64,000 nucleotides of DNA, taken from positions 1,364,001 through 1,428,000 of the forward strand of contig NZ_CP141728.1 of assembly GCF_035621135.1 (NCBI RefSeq), in the 5' to 3' direction. The stretch is from Sinanaerobacter sp. ZZT-01 (GTDB taxonomy: Bacteria > Bacillota > Clostridia > Peptostreptococcales > Anaerovoracaceae). Position numbers and translations under genes: made by a program. Shown piece by piece: positions 18,157 to 25,864 of the stretch (positions within the stretch are counted from its first letter, which is position 1; every line of letters starts with the position of its first letter). The notes under the pieces were generated by a model, which worked only from the letters and a program-made list of their open reading frames with translations, was not told the DNA's origin and searched no databases.

Positions 18157-20190
18157 ATGAAAAACTTTTTTAATAATTGTTATGAAAAATATTTAAAGAA
18201 ATATGATGAAAAATATGGAATGCCGGTGCGGGATTTTTATAGAAAGAATTTTAACTATGCTATTGTTAACTGCATCATTCTCGCATTTGCACTCGATTTA
18301 TATATTGAGATTGTGAGCAGAGGGTCGTTTGGAGGAATTTTACTCTTTTTAGAGAAAAATCCATTTGCATTTTTTTATAATGGTCTAATTATCTTAGCTA
18401 CACTTTCAATTGGGCTATTGGTAAAACGAAGGGTATTTGTATATTTTGTTGTCTCTTCAATTTGGTTGATATTAGGTACGACAAATGGTGTGATTCTGAG
18501 TTTTCGTATGACGCCATTTACAGTGGCCGACCTCTCTTTGATGGAGACTGGGCTTGGTGTATTACCAAATTATTTTTCTAATATGGAGCTGATGGGACTA
18601 GGCGGTGGAGTCATTCTCCTTCTGATATTATACTTGCTGTTGTTTTTATTTGCACCAAAATGCAAGAATTACAGTTTGAAAAAAAGTGTCCTTGTTATTT
18701 TAATTATAGCTCTTGGTTTGACGGGCTCTACGCAGCTGGGCCTTAGACAGAATTGGCTGTCAACAGTCTTTGGGAATTTAGGATATGCATATGATGATTA
18801 TGGATTCCCTTATTGCTTTATCAATACATGGCTAAATACCGGTGTTGGGCTTCCATCTGGTTATTCAGAAGAAAAGATGAAAGAAATATTACAAGAGGTA
18901 AAGCAAGACAGTACAGCAGCAACAGGTGGATTGCTTTCTCAGGAAGAGCGCACACCGAATATCGTCATAGTGCAGCTGGAATCTTTTTTTGATCCGACTT
19001 TAATAAAAGGCTTAGAAGTATCAGAGGATCCGATTCCTAATTTCCATGCATTACAGAAAAAATATAGTACAGGCTATTTGATGGTACCTTCCATTGGAGC
19101 CGGAACTGCAAATACAGAATTAGAGGTGCTTTCAGGCATGCGTGTCCGCTTCTTTGGTCCGGGTGAATACCCGTATAAAACGGTCTTAAAGGATCATACG
19201 ACAGAGACGATTGCATACAACTTGAAAGAACTGGGATATGCGACTCATGCAATTCATAATCATAGGGGTGTTTTTTATGGGAGAAATGCAGTATATCCAA
19301 ACTTGGGATTTGATAGTTTCACTTCTTTGGAGTATATGGCAAATGCAGAGATGAACCCGAGAAAATGGGCGAAAGATAAAGTTCTGACAGAAGAAATTAT
19401 GACGGCTTTACAGTCTACAGAGCAAGAAGATCTGGTATTCACGGTTTCCGTACAAGGTCATGGAAAATATCCAACGAAAAAGGTTTACAACAATCCGCCG
19501 ATTACCGTAAGCGGCATTGAAAACAAGGGCGATGCATATGCCTATGAATATTATGTAAATCAAATTCATGAGATGGACCAATTTATTAAAGAACTGACAG
19601 ACACTTTGTCTGAATATGATGAAGATGTAGTACTAGTATTATATGGTGATCACTTGCCAAGCCTGGAAATATCAAATGACATTCTGAAAAACGGTGATCT
19701 TTATGAAACGGAATATGTTATTTGGAGTAATTTTCGAATGAGAAAAATAGATACGGATTTAAAATCTTATCAGCTTTCTGCAACTGTGCTGGGACGTCTT
19801 GGTATTAATAATGGCATTTTAACTAAATTCCATCAGACACAGCAGGGAAAAGCAAATTATCTGATTGATTTAAAAGCATTGCAGTATGACATGCTGTATG
19901 GAAAGCAGTATATCTATAATGGAGAGATGCCATATCAGAGGATTAAAATGCGCATGGGAATTAAAAATATCCATATTACAGATGCATTTACGATTGAAAA
20001 TCATGTATATATCAAAGGTGAGAATTTCACGCCGTATAGTGTATTAACGATTGACGGAGATTTGATTGATACCACATATCTGGATACAAGAACACTTCGT
20101 GTACCGGATGGGACCGATATTTCTGATTTAAGTAAGTTAAAAATCAGCCAAGTTGAAAAGTATAGTACGATATTAAGTACAACCGAGTAA
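18157..20190 (+). CDS. LTA synthase-family membrane sulfatase-like protein with C-terminal extension
   Basis: The 677-residue protein has five membrane helices in the first 190 residues. An extracellular alkaline-phosphatase/sulfatase-type domain follows (about 265-545). Metal site elements are VQLESFFDP, the nucleophile Thr in GAGTANTELE, and GDHLPSLE. Such enzymes move glycerol phosphate onto lipoteichoic acid or other glycopolymers. Unlike plain LtaS it carries about 120 extra residues at the C-terminus with a segment ENHVYIKGENFTPYSVLTID that looks like an IPT/TIG-type beta sandwich. It lies 23 bases after rsmA with a good AGGAT site. Confidence 0.87.
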   Translation: MKNFFNNCYEKYLKKYDEKYGMPVRDFYRKNFNYAIVNCIILAFALDLYIEIVSRGSFGGILLFLEKNPFAFFYNGLIILATLSIGLLVKRRVFVYFVVSSIWLILGTTNGVILSFRMTPFTVADLSLMETGLGVLPNYFSNMELMGLGGGVILLLILYLLLFLFAPKCKNYSLKKSVLVILIIALGLTGSTQLGLRQNWLSTVFGNLGYAYDDYGFPYCFINTWLNTGVGLPSGYSEEKMKEILQEVKQDSTAATGGLLSQEERTPNIVIVQLESFFDPTLIKGLEVSEDPIPNFHALQKKYSTGYLMVPSIGAGTANTELEVLSGMRVRFFGPGEYPYKTVLKDHTTETIAYNLKELGYATHAIHNHRGVFYGRNAVYPNLGFDSFTSLEYMANAEMNPRKWAKDKVLTEEIMTALQSTEQEDLVFTVSVQGHGKYPTKKVYNNPPITVSGIENKGDAYAYEYYVNQIHEMDQFIKELTDTLSEYDEDVVLVLYGDHLPSLEISNDILKNGDLYETEYVIWSNFRMRKIDTDLKSYQLSATVLGRLGINNGILTKFHQTQQGKANYLIDLKALQYDMLYGKQYIYNGEMPYQRIKMRMGIKNIHITDAFTIENHVYIKGENFTPYSVLTIDGDLIDTTYLDTRTLRVPDGTDISDLSKLKISQVEKYSTILSTTE

Positions 20191-20238
20191 TTCGTATCCA
20201 CATTATTTCATATATTAAAAAAGCAAAGGAGTAAAGAA

Positions 20239-20619
20239 ATGAAAAAAGCAATTGCAACAAAAAAAGCACCGGCAGCGATCGGACCTTATGCACAAGGTAA
20301 TATTTTTGGAAACCTGATCTTCACATCTGGACAGATTCCTCTTAATCCGGAAACAGGAACGATCGTAGAAGGTGGAGTTAAGGAGCAGACAAAACAGTCC
20401 TTGACAAATATAAAAGCAATTTTGGAAGAAGCGGGAAGTTCTATGGATAAAGTGATAAAGACAACCGTATTTATTAAAAATATGGATGATTTTACTGTGA
20501 TGAATGAAATCTATGGAACCTTTTTTACTGAAGGTGCCTATCCTTCCAGATCAGCGGTAGAGGTTGCACGCTTACCAAAAGACGTTCTTGTGGAAATCGA
20601 GGTTATTGCAGAGCTGTAA
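20239..20619 (+). CDS. ridA: RidA family reactive-intermediate deaminase
   Basis: The 126-residue protein has the RidA signature: [11 protein letters not shown] near the N-terminus and the C-terminal [19 protein letters not shown], whose first Arg contacts the substrate carboxylate. It hydrolyses enamine/imine products of PLP enzymes to keto acids and ammonia, protecting other PLP enzymes. AAAGGAG precedes the ATG. It is followed after 60 bases by citrate synthase. Confidence 0.94.
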   Translation: MKKAIATKKAPAAIGPYAQGNIFGNLIFTSGQIPLNPETGTIVEGGVKEQTKQSLTNIKAILEEAGSSMDKVIKTTVFIKNMDDFTVMNEIYGTFFTEGAYPSRSAVEVARLPKDVLVEIEVIAEL

Positions 20620-20679
20620 AGCTTGCAATACCACTCAGAAAACAGCAGCTAAGAAGGGGAAACAGAAAGGGGGAATTGT

Positions 20680-22068
20680 ATGTTTAATACGTTGGATGAG
20701 TCTTATTCGAGAATTACGCAAGAGCTAGTGGATCTGTCAGATCTTTGTAAGGATAACAGTTCCATTGAAGCAGAGCTTTATCGCAAATATAAAGTAAATC
20801 GTGGGCTTCGTGATTTAAGTGGAAATGGAGTATTGACGGGACTGACTGAAATCTCGGAAATTGAAGCTTCAAAGATAATTGATGGAGAAAAAACACCATG
20901 TGACGGACAATTATTTTATCGAGGCATCAGCATTGATGAACTTGTAGACGGGTTTATCGACGATAGACGATTTGGATTTGAAGAGACCACTTATCTCTTG
21001 TTGTTTGGCGCTTTGCCGACGAAAGAAGAACTAGATGATTTTCGAACTTTGTTGGCTCAGTACCGCACATTGCCAACAAGCTTCGTGCGTGACATTATCA
21101 TGAAGGCACCGAGCTCTGATATGATGAACACTTTAGCCAGAAGCGTATTGACTCTGTATGCCTATGATACAAAGGCCAATGATATATCAATTCCGAATGT
21201 TCTTCGACAGTGTCTTTTAATGATCTCACTGTTTCCGCTTCTTTCTGTTTATGGATATCAGGCTTATAAGCATTATTTTGACGGAGACAGCTTATTTATT
21301 CACACACCGAAGCCGGAACTTTCCACTGCAGAAAATATTTTACATTTGCTTAGAGCGGATTCAAAATATACGGAATTGGAAGCACGTATCTTAGATCTGG
21401 CACTTGTACTTCATGCAGAGCATGGAGGAGGAAACAACTCTACTTTTACAACACATGTCATTTCTTCTTCCGGCACAGATACGTATTCGGTTGTTGCAGC
21501 TTCGTTAGGTTCATTGAAGGGACCGAAACACGGAGGAGCGAACATTAAAGTCGTCCAAATGTTTGCGGATATGAAAAAAGTTTTAAAAGATTGGACGGAT
21601 GAGGAGGAAGTAGAACGATATTTACGTGCATTACTCCATAAACAAGCATTTGATAAAGCGGGCTTGATCTATGGTATGGGACATGCAATCTATTCTTTAT
21701 CGGACCCAAGAGCCAATATTTTTAAAAAATTTGTCGAGAATTTATCAAAGGAAAAGGGAAGAATGGAAGAATTTCGCCTTTATTCTTTAGTTGAAAAATT
21801 GGCAGGGCAAGTTATTTCTGAAGAACGGAAGATGTATAAAGGTGTTAGTGCAAATATCGACTTTTACAGTGGATTTGTTTATAGTATGCTTGATTTGCCG
21901 CTGGAACTTTACACTCCAATTTTTGCGATCGCTCGTATTTCCGGTTGGAGTGCACATCGTATAGAAGAACTGATTAATGCAGGTAAAATTATTCGTCCTG
22001 CATATATGAATGTATGCCCACGCAGAGAATATGTGCCAATGACCAGTCGGAGCATAACGAAAGGATGA
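20680..22068 (+). CDS. gltA: Citrate synthase
   Basis: The 462-residue enzyme carries the catalytic residues of citrate synthases: His in LHAEHGGGN, His in GPKHGGAN, His in GMGHAIYSLSDPRA and Asp in SANIDFYSGF. It condenses acetyl-CoA and oxaloacetate. The N-terminal 60 residues are longer than in the E. coli enzyme, as seen in other clostridial citrate synthases. A 2-methylcitrate or homocitrate preference cannot be excluded. No other citric-acid-cycle gene is near, suggesting an anabolic role in glutamate synthesis. Confidence 0.9.
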   Translation: MFNTLDESYSRITQELVDLSDLCKDNSSIEAELYRKYKVNRGLRDLSGNGVLTGLTEISEIEASKIIDGEKTPCDGQLFYRGISIDELVDGFIDDRRFGFEETTYLLLFGALPTKEELDDFRTLLAQYRTLPTSFVRDIIMKAPSSDMMNTLARSVLTLYAYDTKANDISIPNVLRQCLLMISLFPLLSVYGYQAYKHYFDGDSLFIHTPKPELSTAENILHLLRADSKYTELEARILDLALVLHAEHGGGNNSTFTTHVISSSGTDTYSVVAASLGSLKGPKHGGANIKVVQMFADMKKVLKDWTDEEEVERYLRALLHKQAFDKAGLIYGMGHAIYSLSDPRANIFKKFVENLSKEKGRMEEFRLYSLVEKLAGQVISEERKMYKGVSANIDFYSGFVYSMLDLPLELYTPIFAIARISGWSAHRIEELINAGKIIRPAYMNVCPRREYVPMTSRSITKG

Positions 22069-22074
22069 ATGCAC

Positions 22075-22449
22075 ATGTCGAATCCAATGAAATTAATGGT
22101 AAGAACTTTGCTGATTGTTTTTCTTATGGTCTTTGGTACCTGGCTCAATAAACAGCTGGTTATCTATACAAATGAATCAGGCAATTTAAGATTTATTTCT
22201 TCAATTGCTATGTATGTGGTTTATCTTGCAATTGGGATCGCTGTAGGAAGTATGGTCTCTATGCGCTTTACGAAAAATAAGTACATATATATTGTGCCAA
22301 TTCTTTTATTTTTAGTAATTGCGATCGCACCGTTGATGTACGCATTGGTTCCTTTGCTGCCATTTCCGTGGATTGCAAATTATTTATCACAGTTCACGTA
22401 CTTGTCATGGACAATAACGGGTGTGTTTTTGGCACTGGCATTCCGGTAA
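22075..22449 (+). CDS. Small four-helix membrane protein of unknown function
   Basis: I do not recognise this 124-residue protein. It shows four hydrophobic segments (about residues 7-24, 36-58, 68-92 and 103-122) and few charges outside the loops. It begins directly after the citrate synthase stop codon and two ATGs compete; the second, nine bases after AAAGGA, is chosen. The tight spacing implies co-transcription with citrate synthase. Confidence 0.7.
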   Translation: MSNPMKLMVRTLLIVFLMVFGTWLNKQLVIYTNESGNLRFISSIAMYVVYLAIGIAVGSMVSMRFTKNKYIYIVPILLFLVIAIAPLMYALVPLLPFPWIANYLSQFTYLSWTITGVFLALAFR

Positions 22450-22478
22450 AAATAATTAAGAGAATTTTCAGAAAACAC

Positions 22479-22613
22479 TTGCAAATTATTTTTTCTTTGT
22501 TATAATAAGGTTACTAACAAAAAGAAAAGAGGTGAGTCCACCAAAAAATGCAGGTTGAAGAAAACGGATAACGCCAGCTGTCGGATGTAGTGACAGTTGG
22601 CGTTATCTTTTTT
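22479..22613 (+). ncRNA. Short promoter-to-terminator transcription unit (putative small RNA or leader)
   Basis: TTGCAA (22479-22484) and TATAAT (22501-22506) with a 16-base spacer should start a transcript near 22513. About 95 bases later a 16-bp hairpin with one G-U, GATAACGCCAGCTGTC/GACAGTTGGCGTTATC (22567-22607), is followed by a T-run. Between them are a small hairpin GGTG/CACC near 22531-22542 and a seven-codon frame MQVEENG (22548-22571) whose stop overlaps the terminator stem. The unit may be a free small RNA, or an attenuated leader of the HD gene that follows 31 bases later. I could not match it to a known family. Confidence 0.6.
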
Positions 22614-22643
22614 ATCTAATAATTTAAATACAAGGAGGAAAAT

Positions 22644-23210
22644 ATGAGTTATATACCAACTGTGCAAGAGGCAAAGACAATTTTAAAAAAATATAATGAG
22701 GATACATTCCATTTAAAGCACGGAGAGATTGTATCCGGTGTCATGGGTTATTTCGCAAAAGAATATGATCCAGATAGAGTGGAGTTTTGGAAAGTAGTGG
22801 GAATGCTTCATGATTTGGATTTTGAGCAGTTTCCAGAAGAACATTGTATCAAACAGCAAAGTTTGATGGCTGATTTAGGCATTGATGAAGAAATCATCCA
22901 TGCAACATGCAGCCATGGTTATGGGTTGACTGTGGATATTGAGCCACAGAATACGATGGAGAAGATATTATTTGCTACGGATGAATTGACCGGATTGATC
23001 GGAGCTGTTGCTGTTATGAGGCCATCAAAGAGTGTGGATGATCTGGAACTGAAATCAGTCAAAAAGAAGTTTAAAAATTTGAATTTTGCAGCCGGTTGCT
23101 CCAGAGATGTTATTTTACAGGGAACACAGATGCTTGGATGGGAGCTGGATGATTTGATTCAAAAAACGATACTTGCAATGCGAAGTTTAAACCCTGAACT
23201 GAATTTATAA
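22644..23210 (+). CDS. HD-domain hydrolase-like protein
   Basis: The 188-residue protein has an HD-type metal motif in VVGMLHDLDFEQFP and a downstream CSHGYGL that could supply another ligand. The family includes small phosphohydrolases whose substrates are mostly unknown. A histidine near the N-terminus (HLKHGEIV) may complete the site. AAGGAGGAAA precedes the ATG. The upstream promoter-terminator unit suggests its expression may be attenuated. It ends at a bidirectional terminator. Confidence 0.85.
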   Translation: MSYIPTVQEAKTILKKYNEDTFHLKHGEIVSGVMGYFAKEYDPDRVEFWKVVGMLHDLDFEQFPEEHCIKQQSLMADLGIDEEIIHATCSHGYGLTVDIEPQNTMEKILFATDELTGLIGAVAVMRPSKSVDDLELKSVKKKFKNLNFAAGCSRDVILQGTQMLGWELDDLIQKTILAMRSLNPELNL

Positions 23211-23237
23211 AAATATGGATAAAAACTTCTATAAATA

Positions 23238-23277
23238 AAAAATGAAAGAACACATTGAAGTGTCTTTCATTTTTTTA
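23238..23277. terminator. Bidirectional terminator
   Basis: AAATGAAAGA-A-CAC and GTG-TCTTTCATTT pair around the loop ATTGAA, with A- and T-runs outside. It separates the HD gene from the converging FeoB-associated gene, whose stop is two bases away. Confidence 0.85.
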
Positions 23278-23278
23278 C

Positions 23279-23428
23279 TTACTTTTTCGCTTTATTTTGC
23301 TTGCATAAGGAGGAGGAGGCACAGCCTGAACATCCGGAACAACCTCCACTTTTTCTTATTTTTATGGTTTTACGAATGGCAAGAACCAAAAGCAAAATAA
23401 CAATTGCACCTATGATATAATCTGCCAT
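23279..23428 (-). CDS. FeoB-associated Cys-rich membrane protein
   Basis: This 49-residue gene starts MADYIIGAIVILLLVLAIRK: one membrane helix, then a basic stretch, then the cysteine pattern GGCSGCSGCASSSLC and a Lys-rich tail. That architecture is the FeoB-associated Cys-rich family, linked to ferrous iron uptake or electron transfer, though unproven. A strong AAAGGAG lies seven bases before the ATG. No feoA or feoB is in the window, so the gene stands alone here. Its promoter carries two dyads, next to a divergent DtxR-like regulator. Confidence 0.85.
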   Translation of the reverse strand: MADYIIGAIVILLLVLAIRKTIKIRKSGGCSGCSGCASSSLCKQNKAKK

Positions 23429-23448
23429 AATCGACTCCTTTCTCGTAC

Positions 23449-23501
23449 GTTAGCGATTGCTAACTAATTTAATTATAAAATTCAATTGACAAATTGTCAA
23501 T
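23449..23501 (-). promoter_or_regulatory. Promoter and two operator-like dyads of the FeoB-associated gene
   Basis: On the minus strand TTGACA (23500-23495) and TATAAT (23477-23472) are spaced by exactly 17 bases. The -35 lies inside the perfect dyad ATTGACA-AAT-TGTCAAT (23485-23501). A second dyad, GTTAGC-GATT-GCTAAC (23449-23464), covers the expected transcription start. DtxR/MntR-family repressors bind such dyads when loaded with metal, and one is encoded divergently, so it is the likely regulator. Confidence 0.7.
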
Positions 23502-23595
23502 GAGTTTTTTAAAATTTTGGATAAAAAGATGAAAAAGATAAATAAATATGATAAACTAATTGCTATCAATACTTTACTTAACATAGGAGGGCACT

Positions 23596-24003
23596 ATGAA
23601 ATTACAAGAATCCGGTGAAAATTATTTGGAAACCATTCTGCTGCTGGAGCAGGAAAAAGGAATGGTACGTTCCGTGGATATTGCAAATAAATTGGATTTT
23701 ACAAAGGCAAGTATCAGCCGTGCTATGGGTATTTTAAAACGTGAAGAATATATTACCGTTGAAGATGGAGGAAATATTGTATTAACTGAAAAAGGAAGAA
23801 AACGAGCAAAAAGCGTTTACGAAAAACACCGTTTGATTGCACAGTTTTTAGTGGAAGCACTGGAGGTTGGTGAGGAGACGGCAGAGCAGGATGCCTGCCG
23901 AATTGAGCACATTATCAGTGAAGAAACGTTTTCTCAAATGAAGCTTTGGCTGGAAGCAGCGGCTTCTTTTGATGATGAGTTTACTCAACCGTTAGATCGG
24001 TGA
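23596..24003 (+). CDS. DtxR/MntR-family metal-dependent regulator
   Basis: The 135-residue protein has the family's N-terminal winged helix (ESGENYLETILLL, then SVDIANKLDFTKASISRAM). The metal-binding dimerisation part follows, with HRLIAQFL and CRIEHIISEETF supplying the usual His, Cys and Glu ligands. It lacks a C-terminal SH3-like domain, so it is of MntR length. It would sense Fe(II) or Mn(II). The divergent position to the FeoB-associated gene and the two dyads between suggest it controls that gene and perhaps itself. Its last 23 bases overlap the converging ybaK gene. Confidence 0.87.
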   Translation: MKLQESGENYLETILLLEQEKGMVRSVDIANKLDFTKASISRAMGILKREEYITVEDGGNIVLTEKGRKRAKSVYEKHRLIAQFLVEALEVGEETAEQDACRIEHIISEETFSQMKLWLEAAASFDDEFTQPLDR

Positions 24004-24469
24004 GCTGAGCTTCTGTGAGTTCGCAAAGAGAGTGCACGGAGAGTTCCATTTGAAGACCAATACGGCCGCCGCTGACGATAATTGTATCGAAGGCAGCGGC
24101 TTTTTGATCGATACAAGTAGGAAACTGTTTTTTCATACCGATGGGCGAGCAGCCCCCCTTTATGTATCCAGTGATATTTGTAATATTTTTTGCTGGTATC
24201 ATTTCAACCTTCTTTTCCTTAAAATGCTTTGCAGCTTTTTTTAGATCCAATTCACAGGAAACTGGAATAACACAGACATAATATTCCTTACTGCTTCCTT
24301 GTGTGACTAAGGTTTTGAATACCTGGTTTGGATCTTTTCCTATAGATTTTGCGACAGAAAGACCGTCTGAAAAGCCGTTCGAGGCATTATAAGTATAGAT
24401 TTGATGCGCAATTTTTTTTGCATCCAATAAACGGAGTGCGTTCGTCTTTGATATAGATGCTTTTGACAT
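23981..24469 (-). CDS. ybaK: Cys-tRNA(Pro)/aminoacyl-tRNA deacylase YbaK
   Basis: The 162-residue protein matches the YbaK/EbsC family: KTNALRLLDAKKIAHQIYTY at the start, DPNQVFKTLVTQG in the middle and GYIKGGCSPIGMKKQFPT as the conserved editing-site loop. It removes wrongly attached amino acids, notably Cys, from tRNA-Pro. AAGGAGGTAATC precedes the ATG. It overlaps the 3' end of the DtxR-like gene on the opposite strand, which would generate complementary RNA ends. Confidence 0.93.
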   Translation of the reverse strand: MSKASISKTNALRLLDAKKIAHQIYTYNASNGFSDGLSVAKSIGKDPNQVFKTLVTQGSSKEYYVCVIPVSCELDLKKAAKHFKEKKVEMIPAKNITNITGYIKGGCSPIGMKKQFPTCIDQKAAAFDTIIVSGGRIGLQMELSVHSLCELTEAQLTDLTVE

Positions 24470-24494
24470 GATTACCTCCTTGATTTGTTACGAT

Positions 24495-24527
24495 AAAAAA
24501 GATAGAAACAACGTTTCTATCTTTTTT
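24495..24527 (-). terminator. Terminator of the superoxide dismutase gene
   Basis: A perfect 15-bp inverted repeat (AAAAAAGATAGAAAC / GTTTCTATCTTTTTT) with a three-base loop lies eight bases past the sod stop and upstream of ybaK. Its U-rich arm works on either strand. Confidence 0.85.
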
Positions 24528-24534
24528 CTATTTT

Positions 24535-25164
24535 TTACCCTTGTAAACAGTTGTTGTACTTTTCTTCTGCTTCATTCCAGTTGATTACTTCAAACCAGTT
24601 GCTGTAGTAGTCTGGCCGACGATTTTGATAATCTAGATAATACGCATGCTCCCAAACATCAACTGCCAGGACTGGACACAAACCCATCGTTAGAGGAGTA
24701 TCCTGATTTGGTGTTTTTACTATGCTGAGATTGCCATCTTGATCGCTTACTAAATAAGCCCAGCCAGAACCAAATTGGGAGAGTGCGGCTTCTTTCAACT
24801 TCTTTTCAAGTTCTTCTGTTGAACCGAAAGTTTCTTCTATTTTATCTTTAAACTTTCCAGATGGTTCGGTCGCATTTGCAGGTGCCATACCATCAAAATA
24901 TAAAAAGTGGTTATATACACCTCCGGCATTATTTCTGACTGCGGTACGAATGCTTTCCGGCAATTCGTCCTGTCGTATGATGAGTTCCTCTAAGGACCAG
25001 TCTTGATAGGCAGGGAAGTCAGCCAGTGTTTTATTTAAATTATCTACATAGCTTTGCAAATGTTTGTCATGATGAAAGCAAAGTGTGCTTTTTCCAATGT
25101 GAGGTTCAAGTGCGTCATACGAATAGGGCAGTGGTTTTACCTCAAATTTGTAATGCTCGTTCAT
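24535..25164 (-). CDS. sod: Fe/Mn superoxide dismutase
   Basis: The 209-residue enzyme shows the Fe/Mn-SOD pattern: PLPYSYDALEPHIG, the metal His in LCFHHDKHLQSYV, another in NHFLYFDGM, and the metal Asp and His in AVDVWEHAYYLDYQNRRPDY. It dismutes superoxide in the cytoplasm. The metal preference cannot be judged by eye. The segment TPLTMGLCPVLAVDVWEHAY has Cys where many have other residues. GAGGAGAAGAC precedes the start. It is a single-gene unit with its own terminator, and notable in an anaerobe as an oxygen-defence gene. Confidence 0.95.
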   Translation of the reverse strand: MNEHYKFEVKPLPYSYDALEPHIGKSTLCFHHDKHLQSYVDNLNKTLADFPAYQDWSLEELIIRQDELPESIRTAVRNNAGGVYNHFLYFDGMAPANATEPSGKFKDKIEETFGSTEELEKKLKEAALSQFGSGWAYLVSDQDGNLSIVKTPNQDTPLTMGLCPVLAVDVWEHAYYLDYQNRRPDYYSNWFEVINWNEAEEKYNNCLQG

Positions 25165-25252
25165 ATCAGTCTTCTCCTCTCAAAAATAAGTATTAAATAG
25201 CATTCTAGCCTTATTATAACAGTTTACTTCATAAGTTTCAAATAAATAGCAC

Positions 25253-25310
25253 TTGACAAATATAAAAAATAAATTATTATAGTGAGTATAGATATATCTA
25301 ATATCGATAT
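25253..25310 (+). promoter_or_regulatory. Promoter with palindromic operators upstream of the PadR gene
   Basis: TTGACA (25253-25258) and TATTAT (25275-25280) have a 16-base spacer. Just downstream lie two adjoining perfect palindromes, TAGATATATCTA (25289-25300) and ATATCGATAT (25301-25310). PadR regulators commonly bind AT-rich palindromes in their own promoters, so autoregulation is likely. Confidence 0.65.
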
Positions 25311-25352
25311 AAAAGTGATTTGCTAAAAAAAGAAGGGAAGAAAGAGAGAAAA

Positions 25353-25847
25353 ATGGCAAGAGAGCAATTGAAAACTTTAACAGAGCCGATGTATTATGTA
25401 CTATTAGCTTTGACAAAGGAGCAGCACGGGTATGCGATCATGCAGAACATTACAAAGCTTACAGAGGGACGGGTCGAGGTCGGTGCAGGAACTTTGTATG
25501 CATTGCTGTCTCGTTTTGAAAAAGAAGGAATTGTGATACAGACTCGGGAGATAGAGCGTAAAAAGCTGTACTGTTTGAGCGAATTAGGAGAGAAACTTTT
25601 AACTCGTGAGTATGCAAGGCTCAATCAAATGGTAAAGGATGGCGACTTATTTTTTAATCAAGACGGCACCTTGCCCCCAATTGACCGGGGTGGGATTGAA
25701 GAGGAGGAAGAAGTCTTATCCGCAATAGAAAATGAATCGAAAGATGAACCCGAAGTGCCTTTAGGGGAGAATGTGAAAAAACCGAAAATTGTGTCAAAAC
25801 CAAAAGGCTTGCGTCATGCATTTGAAAAAGGTTTGTTAACAACATAG
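25353..25847 (+). CDS. PadR-family transcriptional regulator
   Basis: The 164-residue protein has the PadR winged helix: LTEPMYYVLLALTKEQHGYAIM, then VEVGAGTLYALLSRFEKEG and the wing RKLYCLSELGEKLL-type stretch. The C-terminal half is acidic and then basic, without a recognised ligand domain. The ATG after AAGAAAGAGAG is preferred over an upstream TTG. It is followed nine bases later by a DUF2812 membrane protein, the usual partner of such regulators. Confidence 0.9.
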   Translation: MAREQLKTLTEPMYYVLLALTKEQHGYAIMQNITKLTEGRVEVGAGTLYALLSRFEKEGIVIQTREIERKKLYCLSELGEKLLTREYARLNQMVKDGDLFFNQDGTLPPIDRGGIEEEEEVLSAIENESKDEPEVPLGENVKKPKIVSKPKGLRHAFEKGLLTT

Positions 25848-25864
25848 AAGGGGTAATGGTAGAT

